64,000 nt of DNA from Bacteroidia bacterium (lineage in GTDB: Bacteria > Bacteroidota > Bacteroidia > SXHM01), in contig JAJVIC010000009.1 of NCBI GenBank assembly GCA_022072225.1, positions 856,472 to 920,471 of the forward strand, in the 5' to 3' direction. Shown piece by piece: positions 39,113-47,600 of the stretch (positions within the stretch are counted from its first letter, which is position 1; each line of letters starts with the position of its first letter). The translations under genes and the position numbers were made by a program. Below the pieces are notes generated by a model. That model saw only the letters and a program-made list of their open reading frames with translations, was not told where the DNA came from and searched no databases.

Positions 39113-40102
39113 TTAAACAATCTCCGGTTTTATCACTTCTGCTCCGATTTTCTTCATTACAACTGCTAGTTCACTAAACATTTTCTCGTCAGTATAAGTG
39201 CCGATAATTGCACCACCGGAACCGGTGAATTTTGCACTTGCACCAACCAAACGAGCGGTTTCAATCAATTCAATATTTCCTTTGCTCACATTCATTACTT
39301 CTTTGCGAATATCGAAATTACGGTTTAAAAGTTCTGTAATATTTTTATCACCTTTCTGAAGTTTTTCCCAAATCTGTTCTGTTAATTCTGTCCATTGTTT
39401 TATTGCATTTATAACAGCCGGTTCTTTTTCTGAATAACGCTTGGCAAAATTATTGTGCGTAATTTCCGAACCTTCTGAAAGGTTGGTGCGGTAAGCAATA
39501 TACAGTGGCGGTAATAGATTTTTGTCAAAGGTGATGTATTCACCAAATCCTTGTTTGTCTATTAATGTTTTGTCAAAATTCATGTAAACAGGAACGTTAT
39601 AAACCTGCGTTACGCGGTCTTGTAAGCCGGCACCGATATTAAGTTCATCCTTTTCAACCGACAAAATCAGATTTGCTAAAATTGGTTTCGGAATTTCAAT
39701 TCCGTAGAACTGCATCATGGCTTTTACTGAAGCAGTAACAATAGCACTGGAACCTGCCAGTCCCAATCTGTCGGGAATACTTGAGGTAAAACCAATGGTG
39801 AAATTCTTTTCAGGTAGCTGAATGTTATTTTCAGCGCAGTAGTCGTGCAACTTTTTTATGGCAGCTTTTATTAAACGTATGCCACCGTAATAACCGTTTT
39901 GTTTTACTTCGTTTACCAATTCATTAATGTTGTTAAACACCATTCTGTCGCGGTTGCCGGGAATGATTTCTAATTTCTCACTTTCATTCAATGTAACTTC
40001 AACTTTAAAATTACTGAAAGTAAATGCAATGGTTTTCCCGAAATAGCCATCGGATGGATTTCCGATTAGTGCAGCGCGCGGGTATGAAACAGTTTTAATC
40101 AT
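39113..40102 (-). CDS. GHMP kinase, putative glucuronokinase
   Basis: 329 residues with GHMP motif 2 as DRLGLAGSSAIVTA (ATP binding) and motif 3 as AKFTGSGGAIIGT. The N-terminus reads ALIGNPSDGYFGKTIAFT, and the segments GYYGGIRLIKA and GAGLQDRVTQVY match what I remember of plant glucuronokinase rather than galactokinase or heptose kinase. It would phosphorylate D-glucuronate at C1. The stop abuts the ATG of the uridylyltransferase gene, and myo-inositol oxygenase is 2.3 kb away, supporting this role. The sugar specificity is an inference from motifs and context; other sugars remain possible. Confidence 0.82.
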   Translation of the reverse strand: MIKTVSYPRAALIGNPSDGYFGKTIAFTFSNFKVEVTLNESEKLEIIPGNRDRMVFNNINELVNEVKQNGYYGGIRLIKAAIKKLHDYCAENNIQLPEKNFTIGFTSSIPDRLGLAGSSAIVTASVKAMMQFYGIEIPKPILANLILSVEKDELNIGAGLQDRVTQVYNVPVYMNFDKTLIDKQGFGEYITFDKNLLPPLYIAYRTNLSEGSEITHNNFAKRYSEKEPAVINAIKQWTELTEQIWEKLQKGDKNITELLNRNFDIRKEVMNVSKGNIELIETARLVGASAKFTGSGGAIIGTYTDEKMFSELAVVMKKIGAEVIKPEIV

Positions 40103-40153
40103 AAACGCTGCAAATTAAAGCAGAAACTGTTATTATTGTGAAAAATAAATTCA

Positions 40154-40969
40154 ATGAAAACAAAACTTACAGTGGTGGCATTGCTTATTGCGTTGCAGTC
40201 ATTTGCCCTTAATCCAAGCCGTGTTTACAAAAATCGCCCCGATGCATTCAATATGGTTTATGAAGAACATAAAGTTGCTGTTCCTGATGGAGCAACACTT
40301 GTAGCCTGGTATTTTCCGGCAAATACAAAAACCACAAAATTGGTCTTAATCAGTCATAATGGCGAAGGCAATATGGCAGACAACCTTCGCAGGGCCGATC
40401 AGTTCCGTTCATCAGGTTACAACGTTGTAATGTATGATTATCGCGGCTTTGGTGAAAGCAGCGAATTTGAAATGGACAATAACATGTACATCTACCCGCA
40501 TTTTCAGGACGATGTAAAAGCCATGATAGATTTTTGCAGAACAAAATTTACGCAGACGTTCTATATGTATGGCTGGGGAATTGGTGCAGGTCTTTCGCTC
40601 GGTATCGGTTATCATCGCCCCGAAGTAAAACGCATTATTGCAGATACACCTTTCTTTTCAATGGAAGATTTGGAGAAACGTTTTTCTTCGTGGGATACAC
40701 CTATGGAAGTTCCGTTTGCAGGTTATGATAAAAAGTATGAACCAATTTATTCACTTGACGTGGCTGCGGCAGCTAACCTTGAAAAAATCATGTTGATTAT
40801 CGGCAGCAACGACATACTTTATAAAGTTGCTGATATGAAAACGCTCCAGGCAAAACAAAAGAAATTAGTAAGCACCATTTATGAAGTTACCAATCCCGAC
40901 AGGCTTGATAATTTTATGGTTGACAAAGCAGCTTACTTTGGTGCTATTACAAAATTCCTCAGTAATTAG
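40154..40969 (+). CDS. Secreted alpha/beta-hydrolase-fold protein lacking the nucleophile
   Basis: 271 residues. Signal peptide (about 1-18) followed by an alpha/beta hydrolase fold: the oxyanion region LVLISHNGEGN, VVMYDYRGFGES, and the nucleophile-elbow position reading YGWGIGAG, where the expected Gly-X-Ser-X-Gly has Gly instead of Ser. The usual C-terminal catalytic His is also not seen, although an acid candidate is present in IIGSNDILYK. It is therefore probably a non-catalytic relative with a binding or structural role in the periplasm. A weak promoter-like TATTATTG (40131-40138) precedes it. Confidence 0.8.
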   Translation: MKTKLTVVALLIALQSFALNPSRVYKNRPDAFNMVYEEHKVAVPDGATLVAWYFPANTKTTKLVLISHNGEGNMADNLRRADQFRSSGYNVVMYDYRGFGESSEFEMDNNMYIYPHFQDDVKAMIDFCRTKFTQTFYMYGWGIGAGLSLGIGYHRPEVKRIIADTPFFSMEDLEKRFSSWDTPMEVPFAGYDKKYEPIYSLDVAAAANLEKIMLIIGSNDILYKVADMKTLQAKQKKLVSTIYEVTNPDRLDNFMVDKAAYFGAITKFLSN

Positions 40970-40983
40970 AAACTGAATTGTAT

Positions 40984-40991
40984 TACTTTTG
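40984..40991 (+). promoter_or_regulatory. -7 promoter element upstream of DUF6580 gene
   Basis: TACTTTTG, perfect TAnnTTTG, ends 18 bp before the ATG at 41010. Identical in sequence to the elements before guaB and the di-haem peroxidase gene. Confidence 0.55.
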
Positions 40992-41009
40992 CAGCAGAAA
41001 AATTAAACC

Positions 41010-41558
41010 ATGAACAAACTCTTCACACCTAAATTTATTTTCGTAGCAAGCGCATTATTAATAGCTGCCTTCAGTCGTTTAATACCGCATCCTTTTAATT
41101 TTACACCTATTGCCGGAATGGCTTTGTTTGGAGGAGCTTTGCTGACCGATAAAAAATTAGCTGTTGCCATTCCTTTAATTGCAATGTTTATCTCTGACAT
41201 TTTTCTTGGCTTCCACGACCAGATGTTGGGTGTTTATGTATCGTTTATCATGATTTCGTTTATTGGCTTTTGGTTAAGCAGCAACTACACCGCAGGTAAA
41301 ATTGTAGTAGCGTCTTTAGCTTCATCGCTTTTGTTTTTCTTAGTAACCAATTTCTACTGCTGGTTAATTTACCCGATGTACACCAAAGATTTGGCAGGAT
41401 TAATTTCTGCTTACACCTTGGCAATTCCTTTTTATACCAATGATGTGTTTGGTAGCTTTTTCGTGAATACTATTCTTGGTGATTTGTTCTACACCGGAGT
41501 TTTATTTGGTGCTTACCACCTTGCCCGTGTAAAATACCCAGTTCTTGTTAAAGCCTGA
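41010..41558 (+). CDS. DUF6580-family integral membrane protein
   Basis: 182 residues with about five membrane helices. The opening (FSRLIPHPFNFTPIAGMALF, then a short DKKLA loop) fits the DUF6580 family, annotated elsewhere as a putative transport protein; it resembles the substrate-binding membrane component of ECF-type vitamin transporters, but I see no ATPase genes. Function unproven. It starts a three-gene unit with a DUF4199 protein (5-bp gap) and a TfoX-like protein. Confidence 0.78.
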   Translation: MNKLFTPKFIFVASALLIAAFSRLIPHPFNFTPIAGMALFGGALLTDKKLAVAIPLIAMFISDIFLGFHDQMLGVYVSFIMISFIGFWLSSNYTAGKIVVASLASSLLFFLVTNFYCWLIYPMYTKDLAGLISAYTLAIPFYTNDVFGSFFVNTILGDLFYTGVLFGAYHLARVKYPVLVKA

Positions 41559-41563
41559 GAACT

Positions 41564-42055
41564 TTGAAAAAAGTTTACAGTATTGGAATTGTTGCAGGAC
41601 TTATTCCTGTAATTTTTAAAACTATTCTTTTTCTTGGCGGCTATGCCGAGGCACATGCAGGCAGTTTTACCAACCTTGCCGAGTTGGTGGTGGTTGCTCT
41701 GGCAATTCCCGTTTCAATGTTTATTGCCCGCAAAGAGAACGATGGGCTTTTGCCTTTTAACAGTGCCCTTAAAACAGGTATGGCAACGGCTGTAATGGCA
41801 GGAATTATTGTATGCGCCTTTACCTTTCTTTATTATAAGTATATGAATACGGCTATTCTGGAAAATGCAGTTGCTCAGGCCACTGAATATGCTGCGAAAA
41901 ATAATTTGAATGCAGAAGAAACCAAGAAATCAATTGAAGGAGCAAAGCAGGTGTTTTCACCTTTTGTGCAATCAACTTCCGCTTTGTTCGGAATAATGCT
42001 TACCGGCTTTTTGGTGTCGGTTATTTCGGCTGTAATCTTTAAAAGAGAAAACTAA
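41564..42055 (+). CDS. DUF4199-family membrane protein
   Basis: 163 residues from a TTG start 5 bp after the upstream stop. Four membrane helices (about 5-25, 38-55, 70-95, 138-158) and a charged helical loop with NLNAEETKKSIEGA between helices 3 and 4 fit DUF4199, a Bacteroidota-specific family of unknown function. It is co-directional and almost contiguous with its neighbours. Confidence 0.8.
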   Translation: MKKVYSIGIVAGLIPVIFKTILFLGGYAEAHAGSFTNLAELVVVALAIPVSMFIARKENDGLLPFNSALKTGMATAVMAGIIVCAFTFLYYKYMNTAILENAVAQATEYAAKNNLNAEETKKSIEGAKQVFSPFVQSTSALFGIMLTGFLVSVISAVIFKREN

Positions 42056-42056
42056 T

Positions 42057-42398
42057 ATGGCTTACGATACTAATTTAGAAGATCGTATTAAACAAGTACT
42101 TGATAAAAAGAAAATTATTTATTCCGGAAAGAATATGATGGGTGGGTGGTGTGCTATGGTTGATGATAAAATGTGTGTAGGAATTGTGAAGAATGAATTG
42201 ATGGCACGAATTGATCCTGATTTTCAAGTACAAGCTTTAAAAAAGAAAGGTTGCAGATTAATGGATTTTACAGGTCGGCCGATGAAAGGCTATGTTTTTG
42301 TTTCACCGGAAGGCATAGATATGGATAAAGACCTTGAATACTGGGTGCAACTTTGCTTAGACTTTAATCCCAAAGCAAAATCGAGCAAGAAAAAGTAG
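42057..42398 (+). CDS. TfoX N-terminal-domain protein
   Basis: 113 residues covering just the TfoX N-terminal domain (KKMMGG-like KNMMGGWCAMVDDKMCVGIV, then MDFTGRPMKGYVFVSPEG) with a Lys/Ser-rich tail. Full TfoX/Sxy is a competence regulator in proteobacteria; single-domain versions are common elsewhere and have no proven regulatory role. It starts 1 bp after the DUF4199 stop, so it is in the same operon. Confidence 0.83.
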   Translation: MAYDTNLEDRIKQVLDKKKIIYSGKNMMGGWCAMVDDKMCVGIVKNELMARIDPDFQVQALKKKGCRLMDFTGRPMKGYVFVSPEGIDMDKDLEYWVQLCLDFNPKAKSSKKK

Positions 42399-42451
42399 CG
42401 GTATTTTATTCTACTCTTATTCCCTGCCGATTAGTTTCTGTTGCAGAGATT

Positions 42452-42513
42452 TGTCACTTCGAGCGTAGTCGAGAAGTTTTAATTATTGCTTCTCGACTAC
42501 GCTCGAAGTGACA
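42452..42513. terminator. Inverted pair of 24-bp repeats forming a long hairpin
   Basis: The dispersed 24-bp repeat occurs at 42452-42475 and, inverted, at 42490-42513, giving a perfect 24-bp stem and a 14-nt loop. It lies exactly between the convergent tfoX-like gene and an interrupted lipoprotein gene, so it probably works as a bidirectional terminator. No long T-run is needed on either side but T-rich patches flank it. Confidence 0.75.
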
Positions 42514-42533
42514 GTCTTTTAGTTCAGTTGAAT

Positions 42534-43448
42534 TTATTGAACTGTTGGAATCATTCCGCGAATTCCCATATCAATTACCACATCGCCAACTTCGGGTTCA
42601 TAAATACCGTCACCATTGTCAATCCACTCAAAGCTGTCGTTGGTAGAGAGCGAAACTTCCACCACGATATCATCTGTTTCGTTTCCGGTGATAACCATAT
42701 TGCTTCCGGCAAACTGTCCGGTTACCAGACAAGAACCTGAAGGCAATGGTGAGTTAAGAAATAATGGATTTACAACCGTTGTTGCTCCTGCGGGCGCTTG
42801 CCCTGAGGTCACCTGACCAAATGCCTCAAACGCCCAGTAACCTTGTGCTTTATCGTCATTTATGGTAATGGGAACATTGAGCGGAGAATAGGTTTTTATG
42901 TAAGTATTATAGCCGATAAACGATGCAACAGTTCCTGTAAACTGATTTCATAGGAATTTCACTTTTACATCATAATTCTGATAAGCCAGCGAAACGCGCA
43001 ACCATTTATAGCTTCCCGCAGGAACCTGACTCAGCGGAATGGAGAAAAACTCTTCACCCGGACCAACTACTTTTGATTGCTCAAAGTCAATGGCACGGTC
43101 ACCACCTGCAGTTGTTTCTAAGTTTTTGAATAGAACAGTACCTCCGCCAATGGCTGTAAAATCGTTGGTTGCCAACTCAACATAATGCCCGCTCATTTTG
43201 CGGAAAACAGGCGATTGCGCTGCTCTTCCGGCAGGAACTGTTGTTGGTTGTCCGAAAGCATTCAAACGTACCTGAGTTGAGTCGAATACAAATTTTAAAA
43301 TCAAGCGCGGATGTTCGCCTGGATTAAGTGCCGGATCGGAATTGATACCGTCATTGTTTATATCGTCATCGTTGTTTTCTTTCTTGCACGAAGAAAAAGA
43401 GATAGCTAAACAGAGTGTAAGAAGCAGTAGCGTTGAGAAGCGTTTCAT
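42534..43448 (-). pseudogene. Lipoprotein gene interrupted by an in-frame TGA
   Basis: One frame runs from the ATG at 43448 to a TAA at 42534 with a single internal TGA at 42950-42948. The first part (166 residues) has a lipoprotein signal with lipobox SFSSC and beta-rich sequence up to DVKVKFL; the second part continues with NQFTGTVASF and ends in VVIDMGIRGMIPTVQ. Both halves read like one 304-residue secreted protein. TGA acts as a normal stop elsewhere in the window, so this is a nonsense mutation or a sequencing error. The neighbouring divergent di-haem peroxidase gene suggests a relation to MbnP-type proteins, which I cannot confirm. The function is unknown. Confidence 0.8.
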
Positions 43449-43562
43449 TTGGAATATGGTTATAATTACAGAACCCGAAAATAAATGAAATAGTATTTAT
43501 TGTATGGTTTTTAACAGAAGTATAATGACTCATATCATTCCGCATGCTTAACATATTCTGTT

Positions 43563-43570
43563 TACTTTTG
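43563..43570 (+). promoter_or_regulatory. -7 promoter element upstream of di-haem peroxidase gene
   Basis: TACTTTTG, a perfect TAnnTTTG, ends 20 bp before the ATG at 43591. Confidence 0.55.
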
Positions 43571-43590
43571 CGCTAATTAATTCAATTACT

Positions 43591-44679
43591 ATGCGAATCC
43601 TGAAAATACCTGCTGCGCTTATTGTATTGATTTCTTTAGTACAGAGTTGTAAAAAAGATGATTGTCCGCAGGATTGCGATTTGAGTTTATATAACCCAAC
43701 GCCTTACAGCATTAACCGTCCGCAGGGCTTTCCCGAAATGGTTATTCCGGCTGATAACCCAATGACAGTGGAAGGTGTTGCATTGGGCAGAAAATTGTTT
43801 TACGAAAAACGTTTGAGCGGTGATAACACCATGTCGTGTGCCACCTGCCATGTACAGCAACCATTTTCGTTTACAGATAATGCAACCCGCTTTAGTACCG
43901 GTATTGACGGAATTGAGGGCAACCGCAATGCCATGGCAATAATAAATCTGGGTTGGGCACGCAATTTTTTCTGGGACGGAAGAGCGGCTACACTTGAATT
44001 GCAAGCCCTGGGCCCTGTTCCCAATCCGATTGAAATGCACCAACGATGGGTTGATGCCATTGCGAAATTGGAAGCAGACACAACCTATCCTGAATTATTT
44101 TTAAAAGCTTTCGGCATTTGTGAAATTGATTCAATTCATGTGGCAATGGCTATTGCTCAGTTTGAGCGCACCATGATTTCGGGTAATTCAAAGTTTGATA
44201 AGTTTTTGCGCGGAGAGGTAGCACTAACACCATCGGAACAAAATGGTTTCTCGCTTTTCAACCGCGATAAATCAGATTTTCTGAGCGGTGCCGATTGCTT
44301 TCATTGTCACGGTTCGGCCGGAGGAGCATTTACCGATAATGATTTTCATAATAATGGTTTAGACTCAGTTTTTACAGATCTGGGTCGTGAGTTAACAACA
44401 GGTGATATAAACGACCGTGGCAAATTTCGTTCACCAACTTTAAGAAACATTGAACTGACTGCACCCTATATGCACGATGGCCGCTTTGCAACGCTGGAAG
44501 AAGTAATAGAACACTATAACAGTGGAGGTCATCCATCACCTACGCTCGACCCGCTGATGAAAAATGTAGGCGTTGGGCTTGAACTTACAGAGCAGGAAAA
44601 AACCGACCTTATTAATTTTCTGAAAACGCTGACCGACATGGATTTTGTAAATAATCCCGACTTCAGCGAGCCGCAATAA
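43591..44679 (+). CDS. Di-haem cytochrome c peroxidase (MauG/CcpA family) lipoprotein
   Basis: 362 residues. A lipoprotein signal with lipobox VQSC (Cys20) is followed by two haem c sites: CATCH (about residue 78) and CFHCH (about 232), plus a distal MHDGRF motif typical of the family. It reduces hydrogen peroxide or oxidises a protein partner in the periplasm. It is divergent from an interrupted lipoprotein gene and 15 bp upstream of a T9SS-secreted repeat protein, so the two rightward genes are likely one operon. Confidence 0.93.
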   Translation: MRILKIPAALIVLISLVQSCKKDDCPQDCDLSLYNPTPYSINRPQGFPEMVIPADNPMTVEGVALGRKLFYEKRLSGDNTMSCATCHVQQPFSFTDNATRFSTGIDGIEGNRNAMAIINLGWARNFFWDGRAATLELQALGPVPNPIEMHQRWVDAIAKLEADTTYPELFLKAFGICEIDSIHVAMAIAQFERTMISGNSKFDKFLRGEVALTPSEQNGFSLFNRDKSDFLSGADCFHCHGSAGGAFTDNDFHNNGLDSVFTDLGRELTTGDINDRGKFRSPTLRNIELTAPYMHDGRFATLEEVIEHYNSGGHPSPTLDPLMKNVGVGLELTEQEKTDLINFLKTLTDMDFVNNPDFSEPQ

Positions 44680-44694
44680 TTCTAATCTTTTACA

Positions 44695-47600
44695 ATGAGA
44701 ATATTTTTTACGCTTACCCTTTTTATGGTGGTAACTAACTACCTTTTTGCCCAAAACATGTATAAGCCCTCGCAGGCTGAAATTGCAACATTACCTCAGT
44801 GGGCGCAACTGATGTATGCTGAAAATGCCAATGTGGCGGAAGTGAAAAAAGCATATCATGAATACTATGCCTCACATGAGTTTGTAAAGAATTATCACAC
44901 GCAATATTTCAAACGCTGGACAAGAGCCGTTGAGCCCTATGCCGCAATGGACGGCACTGTGCAGCTGCCCTCAGCAGACGAACAGCTTTCCACACGCAGA
45001 GAACTGTTGAATTCAAATTCGCAACAACACCGCTCGAGCGGAAACTGGAATTTAGTGGGACCGCTGGTTGCATATAACGGTGATGCTGAATTTGTAGGTC
45101 AGCAGTGCAACGTTTATTCCATTGACCAAAGCGCCTCAAATCCGGCAGTAGTATATTGCGGAACCGAGCCTGGCGAAATTTACCGCAGCAATGACGAAGG
45201 CGCAACCTGGTTCAACGTAAGTTATAACGACCCGCTGAACGGAGGTGTTACCGCTATTGAAATTCATCCCGCAAATCCTGAAATTGTATTAGCCGGTTCG
45301 GGTAATTTTATTTTTAAAACTACCGATGGCGGTTCAACATGGACCTCGGTTCTCAACAGTGGTGGAGCAAACGAAATCCTTTTTGTGCCCTCTGACCCCA
45401 ACATTGTTTTTGCAGCTACCAACTCCGGTTTTTACCGCAGTGCAAATGGAGGAGACAACTGGACGCAACTGTTCTCTCAGCAGAGTTATGATGTAAAACT
45501 AAAACCCGGAAACGATAACACCGTGTATTTTGTAAAGCGCAGCGCGAGCGAAAGTGTTTGTCAGTTTTACCGCTCTACCGATATGGGCGTAAGTTTTTAT
45601 CAGCAGACCAATGGCTGGTTCACTTCTACCGATGCCGCAAGAAATGATGGCGGTGCGCGACTTGCCGTTACGCCTGCCGACCCTGACAGAGTGTATGCAT
45701 ATTTGATTGGTGAAGCAAAAGCAGACGACAACGGCTACATCGGTGTTTATAAAAGCACCGACAGCGGAACTTCATGGACTTTGCCCAACGCTCCTGCTGG
45801 CGGCCCTTATGATGATAACCATATTAATCTTGCAATCGGAACCGTAGGCTGGCAATACTGGCAGGGATTTTATAACTGCGCTATCACGGCTTCCAACACC
45901 GATGCCGATAAAATTCTGGTGGGCGGTTTAAACCTCTGGAAGTCTGATGATGGCGGTGCTACTTTTTCTGCGCTTGCCGGTTATGTAGGCGGGCCTTACA
46001 GTATTCATGTGGATATGCAGGATTTTCGCACTACACCCAACGCAACATGGGTTACTACCGATGGCGGTATTTACCGCTCTGATGATTTTTTTACTTCCGA
46101 AAATTTCTCGGTGCGCATGAACGGAATTCACAGCTCCGACTACTGGGGCTTTGGCAGCGGCTGGAACGAAGATGTGCTGATTGGCGGATTGTATCACAAC
46201 GGTAATCTTGCCTTTCATGAAAATTATGGCGCAGGTAATTTTCTGCAGTTGGGTGGGGGAGAGCCTGCCAGCGGATATGTGAACCAGGGCGAGAACCGCA
46301 AAGTATATTCATCCGATATCAACGGAAAAATTCTTCCGCTTACTATTGGCGACCCTATTACTTCGGTTGGCTTTGGTATTGATCCCAACGAAAGTTATTG
46401 GGAGGTAGAATCAACCGAACTGGAGTTTGACCCAAGTTGTTATAACATTGCCTACACCGGCAGAGAAAACAAACTATGGAAAACCGAAGACGGAGGAGTA
46501 ACCTTTTCGCTCTTTGCAACTTTTGGCTCCGAAACAGGCAACCGCATTACTTACATTGAACCCTCGTGGAGCAATCCCGATGTAATGTATGTATGCCAGC
46601 AGGTAAGCACTCCTTCCAACTATGGTTTGCTGTGGCGCACCACCAATGGCGGGGCTAACTGGTCGTCACTTACGCTGCCTTCGGTAAGTAATTCAAAGCA
46701 AATGCTGCTGCAGGTTGATCCCGAGAATGAAAACAATTTGTGGATTGCCTTTCTTTCGGGCAACGGACAAAAAGTGTATAAAAGCATCAACGCGGGTGTA
46801 TCGTGGACAAACCTGACTACCTCAACACTAAACGGTGAAACTCCGCGCTCCTTAGTATTGATTGGCGGAACCGATGGCGGTGTGTATTTAGCCACCAACA
46901 AAACTATTTTTTACCGCAATAATACCATGCCCGACTGGGAAGATTTCGGTGATGGCCTGCCCGTAGTACTCAGCACCTGCATTGCACGTCCGTTTTACCG
47001 CGACAATAAACTGCGCATTGCTTCTTACGGAAAAGGCATCTGGGAAAGCGAACTTCTGGAAGAACAAATTCGGCCGGTGGCACAAATTTTTGTGGATAAG
47101 CTGAACTTTATGCTGCACTGTGAAACCGACACCTTCCGCTATGTTGACCACTCGATGCTCAACCACGAAGGGGCAACATGGGAATGGACCTTTCAGGGCG
47201 GAACACCGGCTACCGGAAATTCATGGAACGAAAATGTGGTTTACAGTGCGCCCGGAACTTATCTCACCATTTTAAAAGTAACCAACGGCAACGGATTGTT
47301 TGATTATGATTCGCTGTACGTTACAATTGATGCTTATCAGCCCACTACGGTTGTGAATGAAGGCTTTCAGAGTGTTTTTCCGCCTGCAGGTTTTGAAATT
47401 GTAAATGAAGATAACAGCATTACATGGGAGCTGAATACTGCTGTGGGCGGGTACGGACAAAGCTCGCAATGCGCCTACATCCGCGGTTTTGATTACTGGC
47501 CCGGTGGCGATGTAGACGATATGCGCCTGAGCGTAAACACCAATAATATGCACGATACCAAACTGGTGTTTGATGTGGCCTATGCGCGTTACGCTGTTAA

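Noticed and set aside
42948..42950. UGA recoding (selenocysteine or Trp)
   Set aside because: TGA is the normal stop of other genes here (for example the MFS carrier and the DUF58 gene), and no selenocysteine-type context was evident.
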